Positions 38,098 to 46,880 of a stretch of 64,000 bases of DNA are shown here, one piece after another. Source of the stretch: an uncultured Roseovarius sp. GTDB lineage: Bacteria; Pseudomonadota; Alphaproteobacteria; Rhodobacterales; Rhodobacteraceae. The stretch lies in NCBI RefSeq assembly GCF_947489715.1, contig NZ_CANLER010000007.1:124001-188000 (forward strand), given 5' to 3'. Position numbers and translations under genes: made by a program. Every line of letters begins with the position of its first letter. Positions within the stretch are counted from its first letter, which is position 1. The notes below the pieces were generated by a model, which was given only the letters and a program-made list of their open reading frames with translations, was not told the origin of the DNA and made no database searches.

Positions 38098-39318
38098 ATG
38101 AGTGTATTCGTAATCGGCTACTACACCCTGCTGTTGGCAGTGTCCTGCTTGGCAGCATATTTCAACAAACGGCAGGTGTTCCTGCTGGCCTTCTCGCTGA
38201 CGTTGGTGTCGTTCATCCTGGGGATCGTCGGGGGCACCGGTGCCCTCAGGGCGGTTGCTGTCTGTGCGGCGCTTCTGGGTTTGACGGCGATGGTATCATA
38301 TGCCTTCCGTGAATTCCTGATCCAACTGGCAGATAGCAATGTGGGGAGCTCGTTCACCAATAATCCGCCTGTGCTGTATCTGGGCATGTTGGTTCCCATT
38401 GCTCTGTTCGTTCTGTCCTCGATGATGGGATGGCCCCTGCAAGAGATCGCCGTGGCGCTTTTTGTCATCGTTATCCTGCTTCTGGGTATGACGACGGAAA
38501 CCGCCAAGGAGCTGCGCACAGCACCGCTGACAGCGGCCTTCGGGATGTTCGTGATCTTCACCTATGCTATTGCGGGCATCTTCGCGCCCTATATCGCACC
38601 GCATGGTGAGGCCGAGGTAATCTCCTCCGCCTTTGCGCCGGCCGATGAAAGCATGCTTCTGGGGGCGGATCAGCTGGGCCGTGATATGTTCAGCCGGATC
38701 GTCTATGGCGCACGCAACTCGGTCGGGCTTGCCCTGACCGCAACGGTTGCCGCGTTCTTCCTGGGCGCGGGTGCGGGTCTGCTGGCCGCGACGAAAGGCG
38801 GCTGGTTCGATCAGCTCATGGGTCGGGTCGCCGACGTGATCATGTCGATCCCGTCGCTGATCTTCGCCCTGCTGATGCTGTCGATCTTTGGTCCGACCAC
38901 ACCGGTGATTATTTGTGCCGTTGCTATCATCTACGCGCCGCGCGTTTTCCGCCTGACACGGGCGGTGGCGGGCAACGTCGTGGTGATGGACTATATCGAG
39001 GCTGCAAAGCTTCGGGGTGAAGGGACGGGCTATCTGATCCGTCGCGAAATCCTGCCCAACTCGACCGCGCCTCTGATCGCGGAATTTGGTCTGGAATTCT
39101 GCTTCGTGTTCCTGCTGGTTGCGGGTCTGTCGTTCCTTGGCCTTGGTATCCAACCACCCACGGCGGACTGGGGATCAATGGTGCGTGAGAACGCGACACT
39201 GATTTCGTTTGGTGACATCACCCCGCTGATCCCGGCGGCAGCCATCGCGCTGCTGACAGTCGCCGTCAACTTCGTGGTTGACTGGATGCTGCACCGGTCC
39301 TCGGGCCTGAAGGAGTAA
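38098..39318 (+). CDS. ABC transporter permease, DppC type, long N-terminus
   Basis: 406 residues, about 100 more than usual DppC proteins. The extra N-terminal part (about residues 1-130) contains three to four hydrophobic segments (YYTLLLAVSCLAAYF, FLLAFSLTLVSFILGIVGG, LAVSALLGLTAMV-like, VLYLGMLVPIALFVLSSMMG). The standard permease core starts near LTAAFGMFVIFTYAIAGIFAPY, and its EAA loop is MDYIEAAKLRGEGTGYLIRREILPNS. GGGGGTAGAGAG precedes the start. The added helices may be a roseobacter-specific feature of this transporter class. Confidence 0.9.
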   Translation: MSVFVIGYYTLLLAVSCLAAYFNKRQVFLLAFSLTLVSFILGIVGGTGALRAVAVCAALLGLTAMVSYAFREFLIQLADSNVGSSFTNNPPVLYLGMLVPIALFVLSSMMGWPLQEIAVALFVIVILLLGMTTETAKELRTAPLTAAFGMFVIFTYAIAGIFAPYIAPHGEAEVISSAFAPADESMLLGADQLGRDMFSRIVYGARNSVGLALTATVAAFFLGAGAGLLAATKGGWFDQLMGRVADVIMSIPSLIFALLMLSIFGPTTPVIICAVAIIYAPRVFRLTRAVAGNVVVMDYIEAAKLRGEGTGYLIRREILPNSTAPLIAEFGLEFCFVFLLVAGLSFLGLGIQPPTADWGSMVRENATLISFGDITPLIPAAAIALLTVAVNFVVDWMLHRSSGLKE

Positions 39319-39323
39319 CTGAC

Positions 39324-41018
39324 ATGAGCAAAGACAAATCAGTCCTGCTGAAAATCGAAAACCTGAAGATTCAGGGATATTCGGATGAAACTTGGGTCGA
39401 CATCATCAAGGGTGTCGACCTGACCCTCCACCGCGGCGAGGTGATGGGCCTGATCGGCGAATCCGGTGCAGGCAAATCCACCATCGGCGCGGCGGCGATG
39501 GGCTATGCCCGCGATGGCACGCGCATCGTCGAAGGATCGAAGATCGAATTCGACGGGATGGAGCTGACCACGGCCACTGAATCCGAAAGGCGCGCCCTGC
39601 GTGGCTCTCGGATTGCTTATGTGGCGCAATCGGCGGCGGCATCCTTCAACCCGGCGCATAAGATCATCGACCAGCACACCGAAGCACCGCTGCACTATCG
39701 CATTCAAAAGCGCATGGAAGCGCAGGAAGATGCGATGGACCTTTACGAGCGGTTGCGGTTGCCGAACCCGAAAGAGATCGGGTTCCGTTATCCGCACCAG
39801 GTCTCGGGCGGGCAGTTGCAGCGGGCGATGACCGCGATGGCCATGTCGTGCCGGCCTGATCTGATCATCTTTGACGAACCGACAACCGCGCTTGATGTGA
39901 CCACTCAGATTGAGGTGCTTGCAGCCATTCGCGACATCGTCGATCAGTTCAACACCGCAGCACTCTATATCACCCATGACCTTGCGGTCGTGGCGCAGAT
40001 GGCGGACACGATCAAGGTGCTGCTCAAGGGCAACGAGGTTGAGGAAGCCTCGACCGAGGAAATGCTGAACAACCCGAAAGAGGATTACACCAAATCCCTC
40101 TGGGCGGTGCGCAGCTTTGAAAGCCCGCAACGGCACAGGCCCCCGGACACGGTGCCTCTGATTTCGGTCCAGAACGTCGATGCGGCCTATACCGGTGGTC
40201 CCAAGATTCTCGATGATGTCTCGTTTGACATTTATGAAGGGATGACCGTTGCCGTGGTGGGTGAATCCGGGTCGGGCAAATCTACGACCGCGCGGGTGAT
40301 CACCGGTCTTCTGCCGCCGTCCAAGGGTGAGGTTCTGTTCAAGGGAACACCGTTCCCGCATGACTATCGGAACCGCGACCGCGACCAGTTGCGGCAGTGC
40401 CAGATGATCTACCAGATGGCCGATACGGCGCTGAACCCCAAGGTGAAAATCTCGGAAATCATCGGGCGCCCGGCGCAGTTCTATTCCGGCCTCAGGGGGG
40501 CGGATCTGAAGAACCGGGTGGATGAGCTTCTGGACCTGATCGAACTTGATCCGGCAAAGTTCTACAATCGCTATCCACCGGAACTGTCTGGCGGTCAGAA
40601 ACAGCGGATCGGGATTGCCCGGGCGCTTGCGGCGAACCCGACCTTCATCGTCTGTGACGAGGTCACATCGGCGCTGGACCAACTGGTGGCCGAGGGCATC
40701 CTGCGGCTTCTGGACAGGCTCCAGAACGAGCTGAACCTGGCTTACATGTTCATCACGCACGACCTTGCAACCGTGCGGTCGATCGCCGATGAGGTGATCG
40801 TGATGCAGCAGGGCAAGGTGGTCGAACAGGGGCCCAAGGACGACATGTTCACACCGCCGCACCATCCCTATACCGACCTGCTTCTCAGTTCGGTGCCCGA
40901 GATGGACCCGAACTGGCTGACCACACTTCTGGAAGAGCGCGGGATCGACAATCTGGGCGATGCCGCGGCAGCCCAGATCGACCCCAACGATCCAAAGATC
41001 CAGGGTGCAAAAAGCTAA
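39324..41018 (+). CDS. ABC transporter fused ATPase (DppD-DppF type)
   Basis: 564 residues with two nucleotide-binding domains in one chain. Domain 1 has Walker A GESGAGKST, signature VSGGQLQRA and Walker B LIIFDEPT. Domain 2 has Walker A GESGSGKST, signature LSGGQKQRIG and Walker B FIVCDEVTSALD. In domain 2 the usual DEP(T/V) reads DEVT, a frequent variant. The protein drives import through the two permeases before it. It starts 5 bp after the permease stop and ends at a strong terminator. Confidence 0.94.
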   Translation: MSKDKSVLLKIENLKIQGYSDETWVDIIKGVDLTLHRGEVMGLIGESGAGKSTIGAAAMGYARDGTRIVEGSKIEFDGMELTTATESERRALRGSRIAYVAQSAAASFNPAHKIIDQHTEAPLHYRIQKRMEAQEDAMDLYERLRLPNPKEIGFRYPHQVSGGQLQRAMTAMAMSCRPDLIIFDEPTTALDVTTQIEVLAAIRDIVDQFNTAALYITHDLAVVAQMADTIKVLLKGNEVEEASTEEMLNNPKEDYTKSLWAVRSFESPQRHRPPDTVPLISVQNVDAAYTGGPKILDDVSFDIYEGMTVAVVGESGSGKSTTARVITGLLPPSKGEVLFKGTPFPHDYRNRDRDQLRQCQMIYQMADTALNPKVKISEIIGRPAQFYSGLRGADLKNRVDELLDLIELDPAKFYNRYPPELSGGQKQRIGIARALAANPTFIVCDEVTSALDQLVAEGILRLLDRLQNELNLAYMFITHDLATVRSIADEVIVMQQGKVVEQGPKDDMFTPPHHPYTDLLLSSVPEMDPNWLTTLLEERGIDNLGDAAAAQIDPNDPKIQGAKS

Positions 41019-41042
41019 AGATCGGAAATCTGATCGACAAGA

Positions 41043-41075
41043 ACGGCGGGTGGTCAATCCACCCGCCGTTTTTTC
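41043..41075. terminator. Bidirectional terminator after ABC operon
   Basis: ACGGCGGGTGG-TCAAT-CCACCCGCCGT stem (41043-41069) followed by TTTTT. It serves the ABC operon on the + strand and lies just past the stop of the small gene on the - strand. Confidence 0.92.
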
Positions 41076-41080
41076 TTGCC

Positions 41081-41200
41081 TTAGATGATCGCCATGGCCG
41101 AAAAGATCATCGTGCCGACGATCAGGGCGTAGACAATCGCAACAGCTTGCCAGCTGGCGCTGTGTATCCGCAATTCACGGATCAATTGGTCGCGGTTCAT
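41081..41200 (-). CDS. 39-residue membrane protein, copy 1
   Basis: A very short gene, ATG 41200 to TAA 41081, with GGAGG 8 nt before the ATG. The product has a charged N-terminal half (MNRDQLIRELRIHSASW) and one hydrophobic helix (AVAIVYALIVGTMIFSAMAII). The next gene upstream on the same strand encodes a similar protein of the same length (about 60% identical), including the same ending SAMAII. Conservation between the two copies argues that both are real. I know no named family. A one-helix inner-membrane protein with cytoplasmic N-terminus is expected; the nearby transporter is a possible partner. Confidence 0.7.
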   Translation of the reverse strand: MNRDQLIRELRIHSASWQAVAIVYALIVGTMIFSAMAII

Positions 41201-41336
41201 GGTGGGGCCTCCGTTGGATCGGAAGGGAACGCCCTGTCGCTGTTCCGGTGGGATAAATAAGCGCCAGATTGGCATTCAGCCACTGGCGCTTTCGGATTTC
41301 AGTGAGTTGTCGAGAGCCGTCTGCGGCGCTGCTTGA

Positions 41337-41456
41337 TCAGATGATCGCCATTGCGGAAACGACCATCGTTCCCAGGATCACACCATAGACAATAAGCACA
41401 GCCGGGAAAGTGGCGCTATGCATGCGAAGTTCGCGGTTCAGTTCGTCGCGGGTCAT
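41337..41456 (-). CDS. 39-residue membrane protein, copy 2
   Basis: ATG 41456 to TGA 41337, preceded by GGAGGCCTTC. The peptide starts MTRDELNRELRMHSATFPA and continues with a helix (VLIVYGVILGTMVVSAMAII). Compared with copy 1, the R-D-x-L-x-R-E-L-R-x-H-S-A motif, the VY, the GTM and the SAMAII end are kept, while many hydrophobic residues are exchanged. This pattern fits selection on protein sequence. The gap between the two genes is 136 bp, so each may have its own promoter. It was too short to be seen by usual gene length limits. Confidence 0.7.
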   Translation of the reverse strand: MTRDELNRELRMHSATFPAVLIVYGVILGTMVVSAMAII

Positions 41457-42031
41457 GAAGGCCTCCTACAGTTGGCGTTACAGATCGACACAGGTTTCAC
41501 CTGCGTTCGAACCCTCACATAAACACTAATTTCCATTACGCAATCAAAAAATTAATAAAAATCTATGCAACCGTTGCAACCCAGATGCTGCAATTTAGCA
41601 TACCGCGCGTTTTTGGCGTTATCTATCTGGAAAATATGGGAAAAACATGTGTGGCGAATATGTGTTTTTTGTATGTTTTTTGTAGCTACACCCGCCATGC
41701 GACCCTTTCAACCACTTTCGCGCCAGGGTGTCCCTGCCTGATTCTCTTACAACCGGGAAAAACCTCCCATTTGATTTTGGATTTGTCCTCGAAGCGCCGA
41801 AGCGGATTTAGCCGACATGGAGGTCCAAGCTGGGTGGCGCAGTCTTGATAGTCAGGCAACGGGGCCGCTCCAATCCTTCGCAAAAACAGCTTTCCTGACG
41901 AAAGAGCTCGCAGCGATCATATCAATGAGAGGTCCGGGTCTTGAAGAGACCCTCCGGTCTGGTGCAGCATCCGATAAAGAGGTGCCGCTTTTTCCGCGCG
42001 CCAGATCAGAATGACAACAGGGCATCAGCGC
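41457..42031. other. Gene-free stretch before eutB
   Basis: 575 bp, AT-rich at 41520-41690 and then near-average. A frame at 41585-41848 has no family features and unusual composition (many Cys and Ser), so it is not called. No tRNA or clear hairpin was found. It separates the small membrane genes from the ectoine genes and should hold promoters for both. Confidence 0.4.
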
Positions 42032-43039
42032 ATGAGCAGAACCAACCCGATCGGCGTGGCTGAAATCGAAGCGGCGCAGGGCACGATTGCGGGGACGGTG
42101 CATCGCACGCGGATGGAACGTTCAACCGATCTGAGTAACAGGCTGGGCGTGCCGGTTCATCTTAAGCTGGAACACCACCAGCGCACGGGATCGTTCAAAC
42201 TGCGCGGCGCGACCAATGCGGTGCTGTCGCTGTCGGACGAAGAACGCAAACGCGGTGTGGTGGGGGTATCGACCGGCAATCACGGGCGCGGGCTGGCCTA
42301 TGCGGCGCGGCAGAACGGGGTGCGCTGCATCGTTGCGATGTCGGAACTGGTGCCGCAGAACAAGATTGACGGGATCAGGGCGCAAGGCGCCGAGGTTCGG
42401 ATCATCGGCTGCAGCCAGGACGATGCCCAGATCGAGGTCGACCGGCTGGTCGCCGAAGAAGGCATGACCATGATTCCGCCCTTCGATCATCCGGGTATCA
42501 TCGCCGGGCAGGGCACGCTGGGGCTGGAACTGGCCGAGGATCTGCCCGATCTGACAACCGTTCTGGTGCAGCTATCGGGCGGCGGGCTGATCTCGGGCGT
42601 GGCGGCAGCACTCAAGGCGCGTCTGCCAGAGGTCCGCGTGATCGGCGTCAGCATGGAACGCGGCGCTGCGATGTTTGAATGCCAGCGGGTGGGCAAACCC
42701 ATGATCGTGCCGGAACTCACAACGCTGGCCGACAGTCTGGGCGGCGGTATCGGGCTCGACAATGAATACACCTTTGCCATAACCCGCGATCTGGTGGATG
42801 ACATCATTCTGGTCAGCGAGGCCGAGATCGCGCAGGCTATCCGCCACGCCTATTGGCAGGAACACCAGATCATCGAAGGCTCGGGCGCGGTCGGCATCGC
42901 GGCGCTGCTCAGCGGCAAGGTGAAACCAGACGGGCCAACAGCCGTGATTCTGAGCGGTGGCAATATCGACATGAACCTGCATCACCGGATCATCTCGGGC
43001 GAGGATGTTGACGTGACCCAGACGACAGAGGAGGGCTAG
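42032..43039 (+). CDS. eutB: Hydroxyectoine utilisation dehydratase EutB
   Basis: 335 residues from ATG 42032; an ATG at 42011 is also possible and neither has a strong ribosome-binding site. It is a fold-type II PLP enzyme of the threonine dehydratase family: the Schiff-base Lys lies in RTGSFKLRGA, and the phosphate loop is SGGGLISG. It sits in the order eutB-eutC-doeA known from ectoine catabolism, which supports the name over a plain threonine dehydratase. EutB is proposed to act in converting hydroxyectoine toward the ectoine route. eutB and eutC abut (stop 43039, start 43040). Confidence 0.88.
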   Translation: MSRTNPIGVAEIEAAQGTIAGTVHRTRMERSTDLSNRLGVPVHLKLEHHQRTGSFKLRGATNAVLSLSDEERKRGVVGVSTGNHGRGLAYAARQNGVRCIVAMSELVPQNKIDGIRAQGAEVRIIGCSQDDAQIEVDRLVAEEGMTMIPPFDHPGIIAGQGTLGLELAEDLPDLTTVLVQLSGGGLISGVAAALKARLPEVRVIGVSMERGAAMFECQRVGKPMIVPELTTLADSLGGGIGLDNEYTFAITRDLVDDIILVSEAEIAQAIRHAYWQEHQIIEGSGAVGIAALLSGKVKPDGPTAVILSGGNIDMNLHHRIISGEDVDVTQTTEEG

Positions 43040-44032
43040 ATGCCGGATATCAAGATACTGACCGAGGGTGAGCTGCGCGATCTGGTCCCGCTGGATATTG
43101 CTGCAGTGACGTGCATTGAACAGGGGTTCACCACACTGTCCGGCGGCAAGGTGGTGATGCCGCCGATCATGTCGTTGCCGATCCATGAACATAACGGCGA
43201 AGTGTGTGTGAAATCCGCCTACGTGCCGGGAATCGACAGTTTCGCCATCAAGATGAGTCCCGGTTTTTTTGACAATCCAAAGCTGGGCCTGCCCAGCACG
43301 TCGGGTCTGCTGGTGCTGTTTTCAAGCACGACGGGCGTGCTTGAGGCGCTGCTTTTGGACAATGGCTATCTCACCGATGTGCGCACCGCCGCCGCCGGGG
43401 CCGTTGCCGCTCGCCATCTTGCCCGCAAGGACGCCACACGTGCCTGTATCATCGGCGCAGGTGTTCAGGCGCGGTTGCAACTCAAGGCGCTGACTTTGGT
43501 GCGCAAGATGACAAGTGCCGTGATCTGGGCACGGGATAGCGCCAAGGCCGAAGCCGCCGCCGTCGATCTGCGCTATGAGTTGGGGATCGACGTCAGCGCC
43601 AGCGCTGACATCGCCACTGCCGTGGCTTTGGCAGATATTGTCGTCACCACAACGCCTTCGTCGACGCCGCTGATCCAAGGTGATTGGGTGCAACCGGGGC
43701 AGACCATCATCGCGATGGGATCCGATCAGGAACACAAGGTCGAACTGCACCCGGACTGCCTCGCCAGGGCGACGCTTTACGTGCCCGACAGCCAATCGCA
43801 ATGCGCTCTCAAAGGCGAGTTGCGCAGCGCCCTCGAAGCAGGTGTTTTCCCTGCTGCTCGTCAATTCGCCGATCTGGGCGATGTCACCTCCGGCAAGGCC
43901 CCCGGTCGCCAATTGGACAGCGATATCACCATCGCCGATCTGACCGGCACCGGCGTTCAGGACACCGCTATCGCGACCCTCGCCCGTCAGCGCGCCGAAG
44001 CGGCAGGCCGTGGCACCAGTTTCACCAGTTAA
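43040..44032 (+). CDS. eutC: Ectoine utilisation protein EutC
   Basis: 330 residues of the ornithine cyclodeaminase/mu-crystallin family with an NAD-binding Rossmann motif (ACIIGAGVQARLQLKAL) and the Lys-containing KSAYVPG near the N-terminus. Its place between eutB and doeA makes EutC the likely identity. Together with EutB it is proposed to process hydroxyectoine. GAGGAGGGCTAG, at the end of eutB, serves as ribosome-binding site. Confidence 0.88.
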   Translation: MPDIKILTEGELRDLVPLDIAAVTCIEQGFTTLSGGKVVMPPIMSLPIHEHNGEVCVKSAYVPGIDSFAIKMSPGFFDNPKLGLPSTSGLLVLFSSTTGVLEALLLDNGYLTDVRTAAAGAVAARHLARKDATRACIIGAGVQARLQLKALTLVRKMTSAVIWARDSAKAEAAAVDLRYELGIDVSASADIATAVALADIVVTTTPSSTPLIQGDWVQPGQTIIAMGSDQEHKVELHPDCLARATLYVPDSQSQCALKGELRSALEAGVFPAARQFADLGDVTSGKAPGRQLDSDITIADLTGTGVQDTAIATLARQRAEAAGRGTSFTS

Positions 44033-44048
44033 CCCAGCGGAGCCCTTG

Positions 44049-45236
44049 ATGCCGACACCCAAACTCCATTTCAGTCGCGACGAATTCAGCCAGCGCATCG
44101 GCCGCACCCGCACCGCCATGCAGGATCGCGGGCTTGACCTGCTGATCGTCACCGATCCGTCGAACATGAACTGGCTGACCGGTTATGACGGCTGGTCCTT
44201 CTATGTGCATCAATGCGTGGTGCTGGGCCTCGATGGCGAACCGATCTGGTACGGGCGCGGGCAGGACGCCAATGGTGCGCTCCGGACCTGTTTTATGGAT
44301 CCCGCCAACATCATCGGCTACCCCGACCACTACGTGCAATCGACCGAACGCCACCCGATGGATTACCTCTCGGCGCAGCTGACGGACCGCAAGCTGGATC
44401 GCGGCAGCATCGGGGTCGAAATGGACAATTACTGGTTCACGGCGGCGGCCTTCGCCTCGTTGCAGCAGCACCTGCCCAACGCCACCTTCGCCAATGCCAA
44501 CGCGCTGGTGAACTGGCAGCGGGCAATCAAATCCCAGACCGAACTGGACTACATGCGTACCGCAGGCCGGATCGTGGGCCGGATGCACGAACGCATCTTT
44601 GAGCGCGTGGAACCGGGCATCCGCAAATGCGATCTGGTGGCCGAAATCTACGATGCCTCGCTGCGCTATGACGCGCAGATCGGGGGCGGTGGCGATTATC
44701 CGGGTATCGTGCCGCTGCTGCCCTCGGGCTCGGACGCCGCCGCGCCGCACCTGACCTGGGATGACGCGCCGATGAAATCAGGCGAGGGCACGTTTTACGA
44801 GGTCGCGGGCGTCTACCGCCGCTACCACTGCCCGCTGTCGCGCACCGTCTTTCTGGGCAGGCCGACCCAGACCTTCCTGGACGCCGAAAAGGCCGTGCTC
44901 GAAGGTATGGAGGCCGGGCTTGAGGCCGCGAAAGAGGGCAATCTTTGCGAGGATATCGCCAACGCCTTCTTTGCGGTGCTGGGAAAATACGGCATCACCA
45001 AGGACAGCCGCACCGGCTATCCGATCGGTGTCAGCTACCCGCCCGACTGGGGCGAACGCACCTTCTCGCTGCGCCCCGGGGACAAGACCGAACTACGCGA
45101 GAACATGACCCTGCACTTCATGACAGGTCTCTGGATGGAGGATTGGGGGTTCGAGATTACCGAAAGCATCCGCATTACCCAAACCGGCCATGAATGCCTG
45201 GCGAATGTGCCGCGCAAGATGCTGGTCAAGGATTGA
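44049..45236 (+). CDS. doeA: Ectoine hydrolase DoeA (EutD)
   Basis: 395 residues of the M24 (creatinase/prolidase-like) family; opens the ectoine ring to N-acetyl-diaminobutyrate. The length equals that of Halomonas DoeA (about 399). The N-terminal creatinase domain has SNMNWLTGYDGWSFYVHQ, and the C-terminal pita-bread domain starts near KSQTELDYMRTAGRI. The start at ATG 44049 follows eutC by 16 bp. The next gene in usual operons, doeB, is not here; gene direction changes instead, so N-acetyl-diaminobutyrate deacetylation must be encoded elsewhere. Confidence 0.9.
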   Translation: MPTPKLHFSRDEFSQRIGRTRTAMQDRGLDLLIVTDPSNMNWLTGYDGWSFYVHQCVVLGLDGEPIWYGRGQDANGALRTCFMDPANIIGYPDHYVQSTERHPMDYLSAQLTDRKLDRGSIGVEMDNYWFTAAAFASLQQHLPNATFANANALVNWQRAIKSQTELDYMRTAGRIVGRMHERIFERVEPGIRKCDLVAEIYDASLRYDAQIGGGGDYPGIVPLLPSGSDAAAPHLTWDDAPMKSGEGTFYEVAGVYRRYHCPLSRTVFLGRPTQTFLDAEKAVLEGMEAGLEAAKEGNLCEDIANAFFAVLGKYGITKDSRTGYPIGVSYPPDWGERTFSLRPGDKTELRENMTLHFMTGLWMEDWGFEITESIRITQTGHECLANVPRKMLVKD

Positions 45237-45263
45237 CGAATAGCCACTCGGGCGGCGGGCGCG

Positions 45264-45989
45264 TCACTTCCCGCGATAGAGAATGAAATCGGGCAGAAAT
45301 GTCAGGCTGCGCATCAGCCACGAAAACGGGGCTGGAAAATCCGTTCGAAAGCGGTTCGACCGCATCGCTTTCACCACCCGTTTCGCCGCGTCCTCGGGGG
45401 TCATCAGCATCGGCATCTTGAACTCGTTTTTTTCGGTCAGGCGGGTCTTGATGAAACCGGGATTGACGATGCGGACAATGACGCCGCTGTCTTTCAGATC
45501 ATGGCGCATGGTTTCGGCCAGGCTGATCAGGGCCGCCTTGCTGGCCCCGTAACCGATCGCGGCAGGCAGCCCACGATACCCCGCAAGCGACCCTATCAAG
45601 GTGATGTCCCCATGACCGCGTTTCAGGAAGTGCGGGACGGTCTCGCCCAGCACACGCACCGCACCGGTAAAGTTCACATCGCACATGGTCAGCGCGGCGG
45701 CGGACCCCCACTCAATACTGCGCATCGGCTCATAGGCACCCGCGTTGTAAATGATGCCGTCCACGTCGCCCAGCGATGCCGCGGCCCCGCGCACCGCCTC
45801 AAGGTCGGTCACGTCAAGCGGGACAGCGCGGGCCCTAGTCAGCTCAGCCGCCAGGCTTTCCAGCCGTTCCGCATTGCGGGCCGACAGGATCAATTGCGCG
45901 CCAGCCGCATCAAGATCATGCGCCAGGGCGCGTCCCAGCCCCTCGCTGGCGCCAATCAGCCAGTAGGTTTTCCCTGAAAATTCGTTCAC
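45264..45989 (-). CDS. SDR-family oxidoreductase
   Basis: 241 residues, short-chain dehydrogenase. The NAD(P)-binding motif is GASEGLGRAL, the structural motif is YNAGAY (normally NNAG), the catalytic Ser is in LIGSLAGYRG and the Y-x-x-x-K is YGASK. It overlaps the DUF1365 gene by four bases (45986-45989) and is transcribed with it from the promoter at 46767-46796. Its presence in the lipid-modification cluster suggests a lipid or aldehyde substrate, which is inference. Confidence 0.9.
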   Translation of the reverse strand: MNEFSGKTYWLIGASEGLGRALAHDLDAAGAQLILSARNAERLESLAAELTRARAVPLDVTDLEAVRGAAASLGDVDGIIYNAGAYEPMRSIEWGSAAALTMCDVNFTGAVRVLGETVPHFLKRGHGDITLIGSLAGYRGLPAAIGYGASKAALISLAETMRHDLKDSGVIVRIVNPGFIKTRLTEKNEFKMPMLMTPEDAAKRVVKAMRSNRFRTDFPAPFSWLMRSLTFLPDFILYRGK

Positions 45990-46759
45990 GGCTGCTTTTC
46001 CTGAAAACTGTTGCTGTCCGAAATCAGGGTCGATGGCGGCGGTGGCGTCTTCAGGAAAGGCGCACGTTTGACCCAGAGGATCAGTGCCTGCCAGTAGATC
46101 AGCGTCACGACACGGGCCGCACCAAACGGACGCCGCAGCGCCGCCCAGAGCAGCGATGCGCTGGTGGCAGGGCGGCGATCACCGCTAAGCGTTGCCAACA
46201 CACCCTCATTGCCGCGCTGGTAAGAAATCCGGATGTCAAAGGCGGCATCCGTCATGCCGAAATTAAAACTGTATTGCCCGGCCACTTGCTGGAATGGCGA
46301 CACATGCATCAGCTTTTCGGCCATGATCGTGTCCGCCTTTTCAATCGGGCGAAAATCATCATGGGCGCAGAAATAGCAATGCCGATGCCCGAACGTATTG
46401 TTGACCTCGGCCACAAAGGCACAGGGCCGTCCCTCACGCAGCGCGATCCAAAAGCTGACCGGGTTGAAATGAAACCACAGAAAGCTGGGCTGTGTCAGCA
46501 AAACCAGCCGGACACCGTCAAGCGGGAACCCGCGTTCTGACAGAATGTCACGAAACCATGTGGCCCCCGATCCATGGCCGCGCGGGCCCCCATGCCGCCG
46601 ATCCCAAAGCGACCAGAGGTTGAACCGGTTGCGGGAAAAAAGCCGCGGGTGGGATGTTTCCGACAGATCGCACAGCACATAGTCAACGCCATATCTGAAG
46701 GCGTTTTTCAATGCACCGCGCCGGGCGTGATAAGTCTGGCCTTGGATATGTTCCATCAT
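45986..46759 (-). CDS. DUF1365 family protein
   Basis: 257 residues. Landmarks of DUF1365 are TYHARRGALKNAFRYGVDYVLCDL at the start and FLWFHFNPVSFWIAL and EVNNTFGHRHCY in the middle. The C-terminal region (RVVTLIYWQALILWVK) may associate with the membrane. DUF1365 genes usually accompany a flavin amine-oxidase-like gene and a cyclopropane-synthase-like gene, as here. The promoter -10 lies only about 8 bp before ATG 46759, so the message appears leaderless or nearly so. The biochemical role is not established. Confidence 0.88.
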   Translation of the reverse strand: MMEHIQGQTYHARRGALKNAFRYGVDYVLCDLSETSHPRLFSRNRFNLWSLWDRRHGGPRGHGSGATWFRDILSERGFPLDGVRLVLLTQPSFLWFHFNPVSFWIALREGRPCAFVAEVNNTFGHRHCYFCAHDDFRPIEKADTIMAEKLMHVSPFQQVAGQYSFNFGMTDAAFDIRISYQRGNEGVLATLSGDRRPATSASLLWAALRRPFGAARVVTLIYWQALILWVKRAPFLKTPPPPSTLISDSNSFQEKQP

Positions 46760-46766
46760 CGTTTTC

Positions 46767-46796
46767 TTACTACGTGCCGTGCCTCGGGTTGGATCA
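46767..46796 (-). promoter_or_regulatory. ECF11 (RpoE/ChrR)-type promoter for DUF1365-SDR
   Basis: On the minus strand TGATCC (46796-46791) is followed after 16 nt by CGTAGT (46774-46769), with TAAGA just downstream. TGATCC-N16-CGTA is the consensus I know for ECF11 sigma factors such as R. sphaeroides RpoE, controlled by the anti-sigma ChrR. A twin motif points the other way at 46881. Confidence 0.7.
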
Positions 46797-46880
46797 GCCT
46801 GTGCACCAAAAATCCATGCCGATGATCGGTCAACGCGTGTGGCGAAAAATCCCCTAACATCGTTTTTTCGCAGTATTTTT

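Noticed and set aside
41585..41848. 87-codon + strand frame before eutB
   Set aside because: Composition rich in Cys and Ser, no ribosome-binding site and no motif; treated as non-coding.
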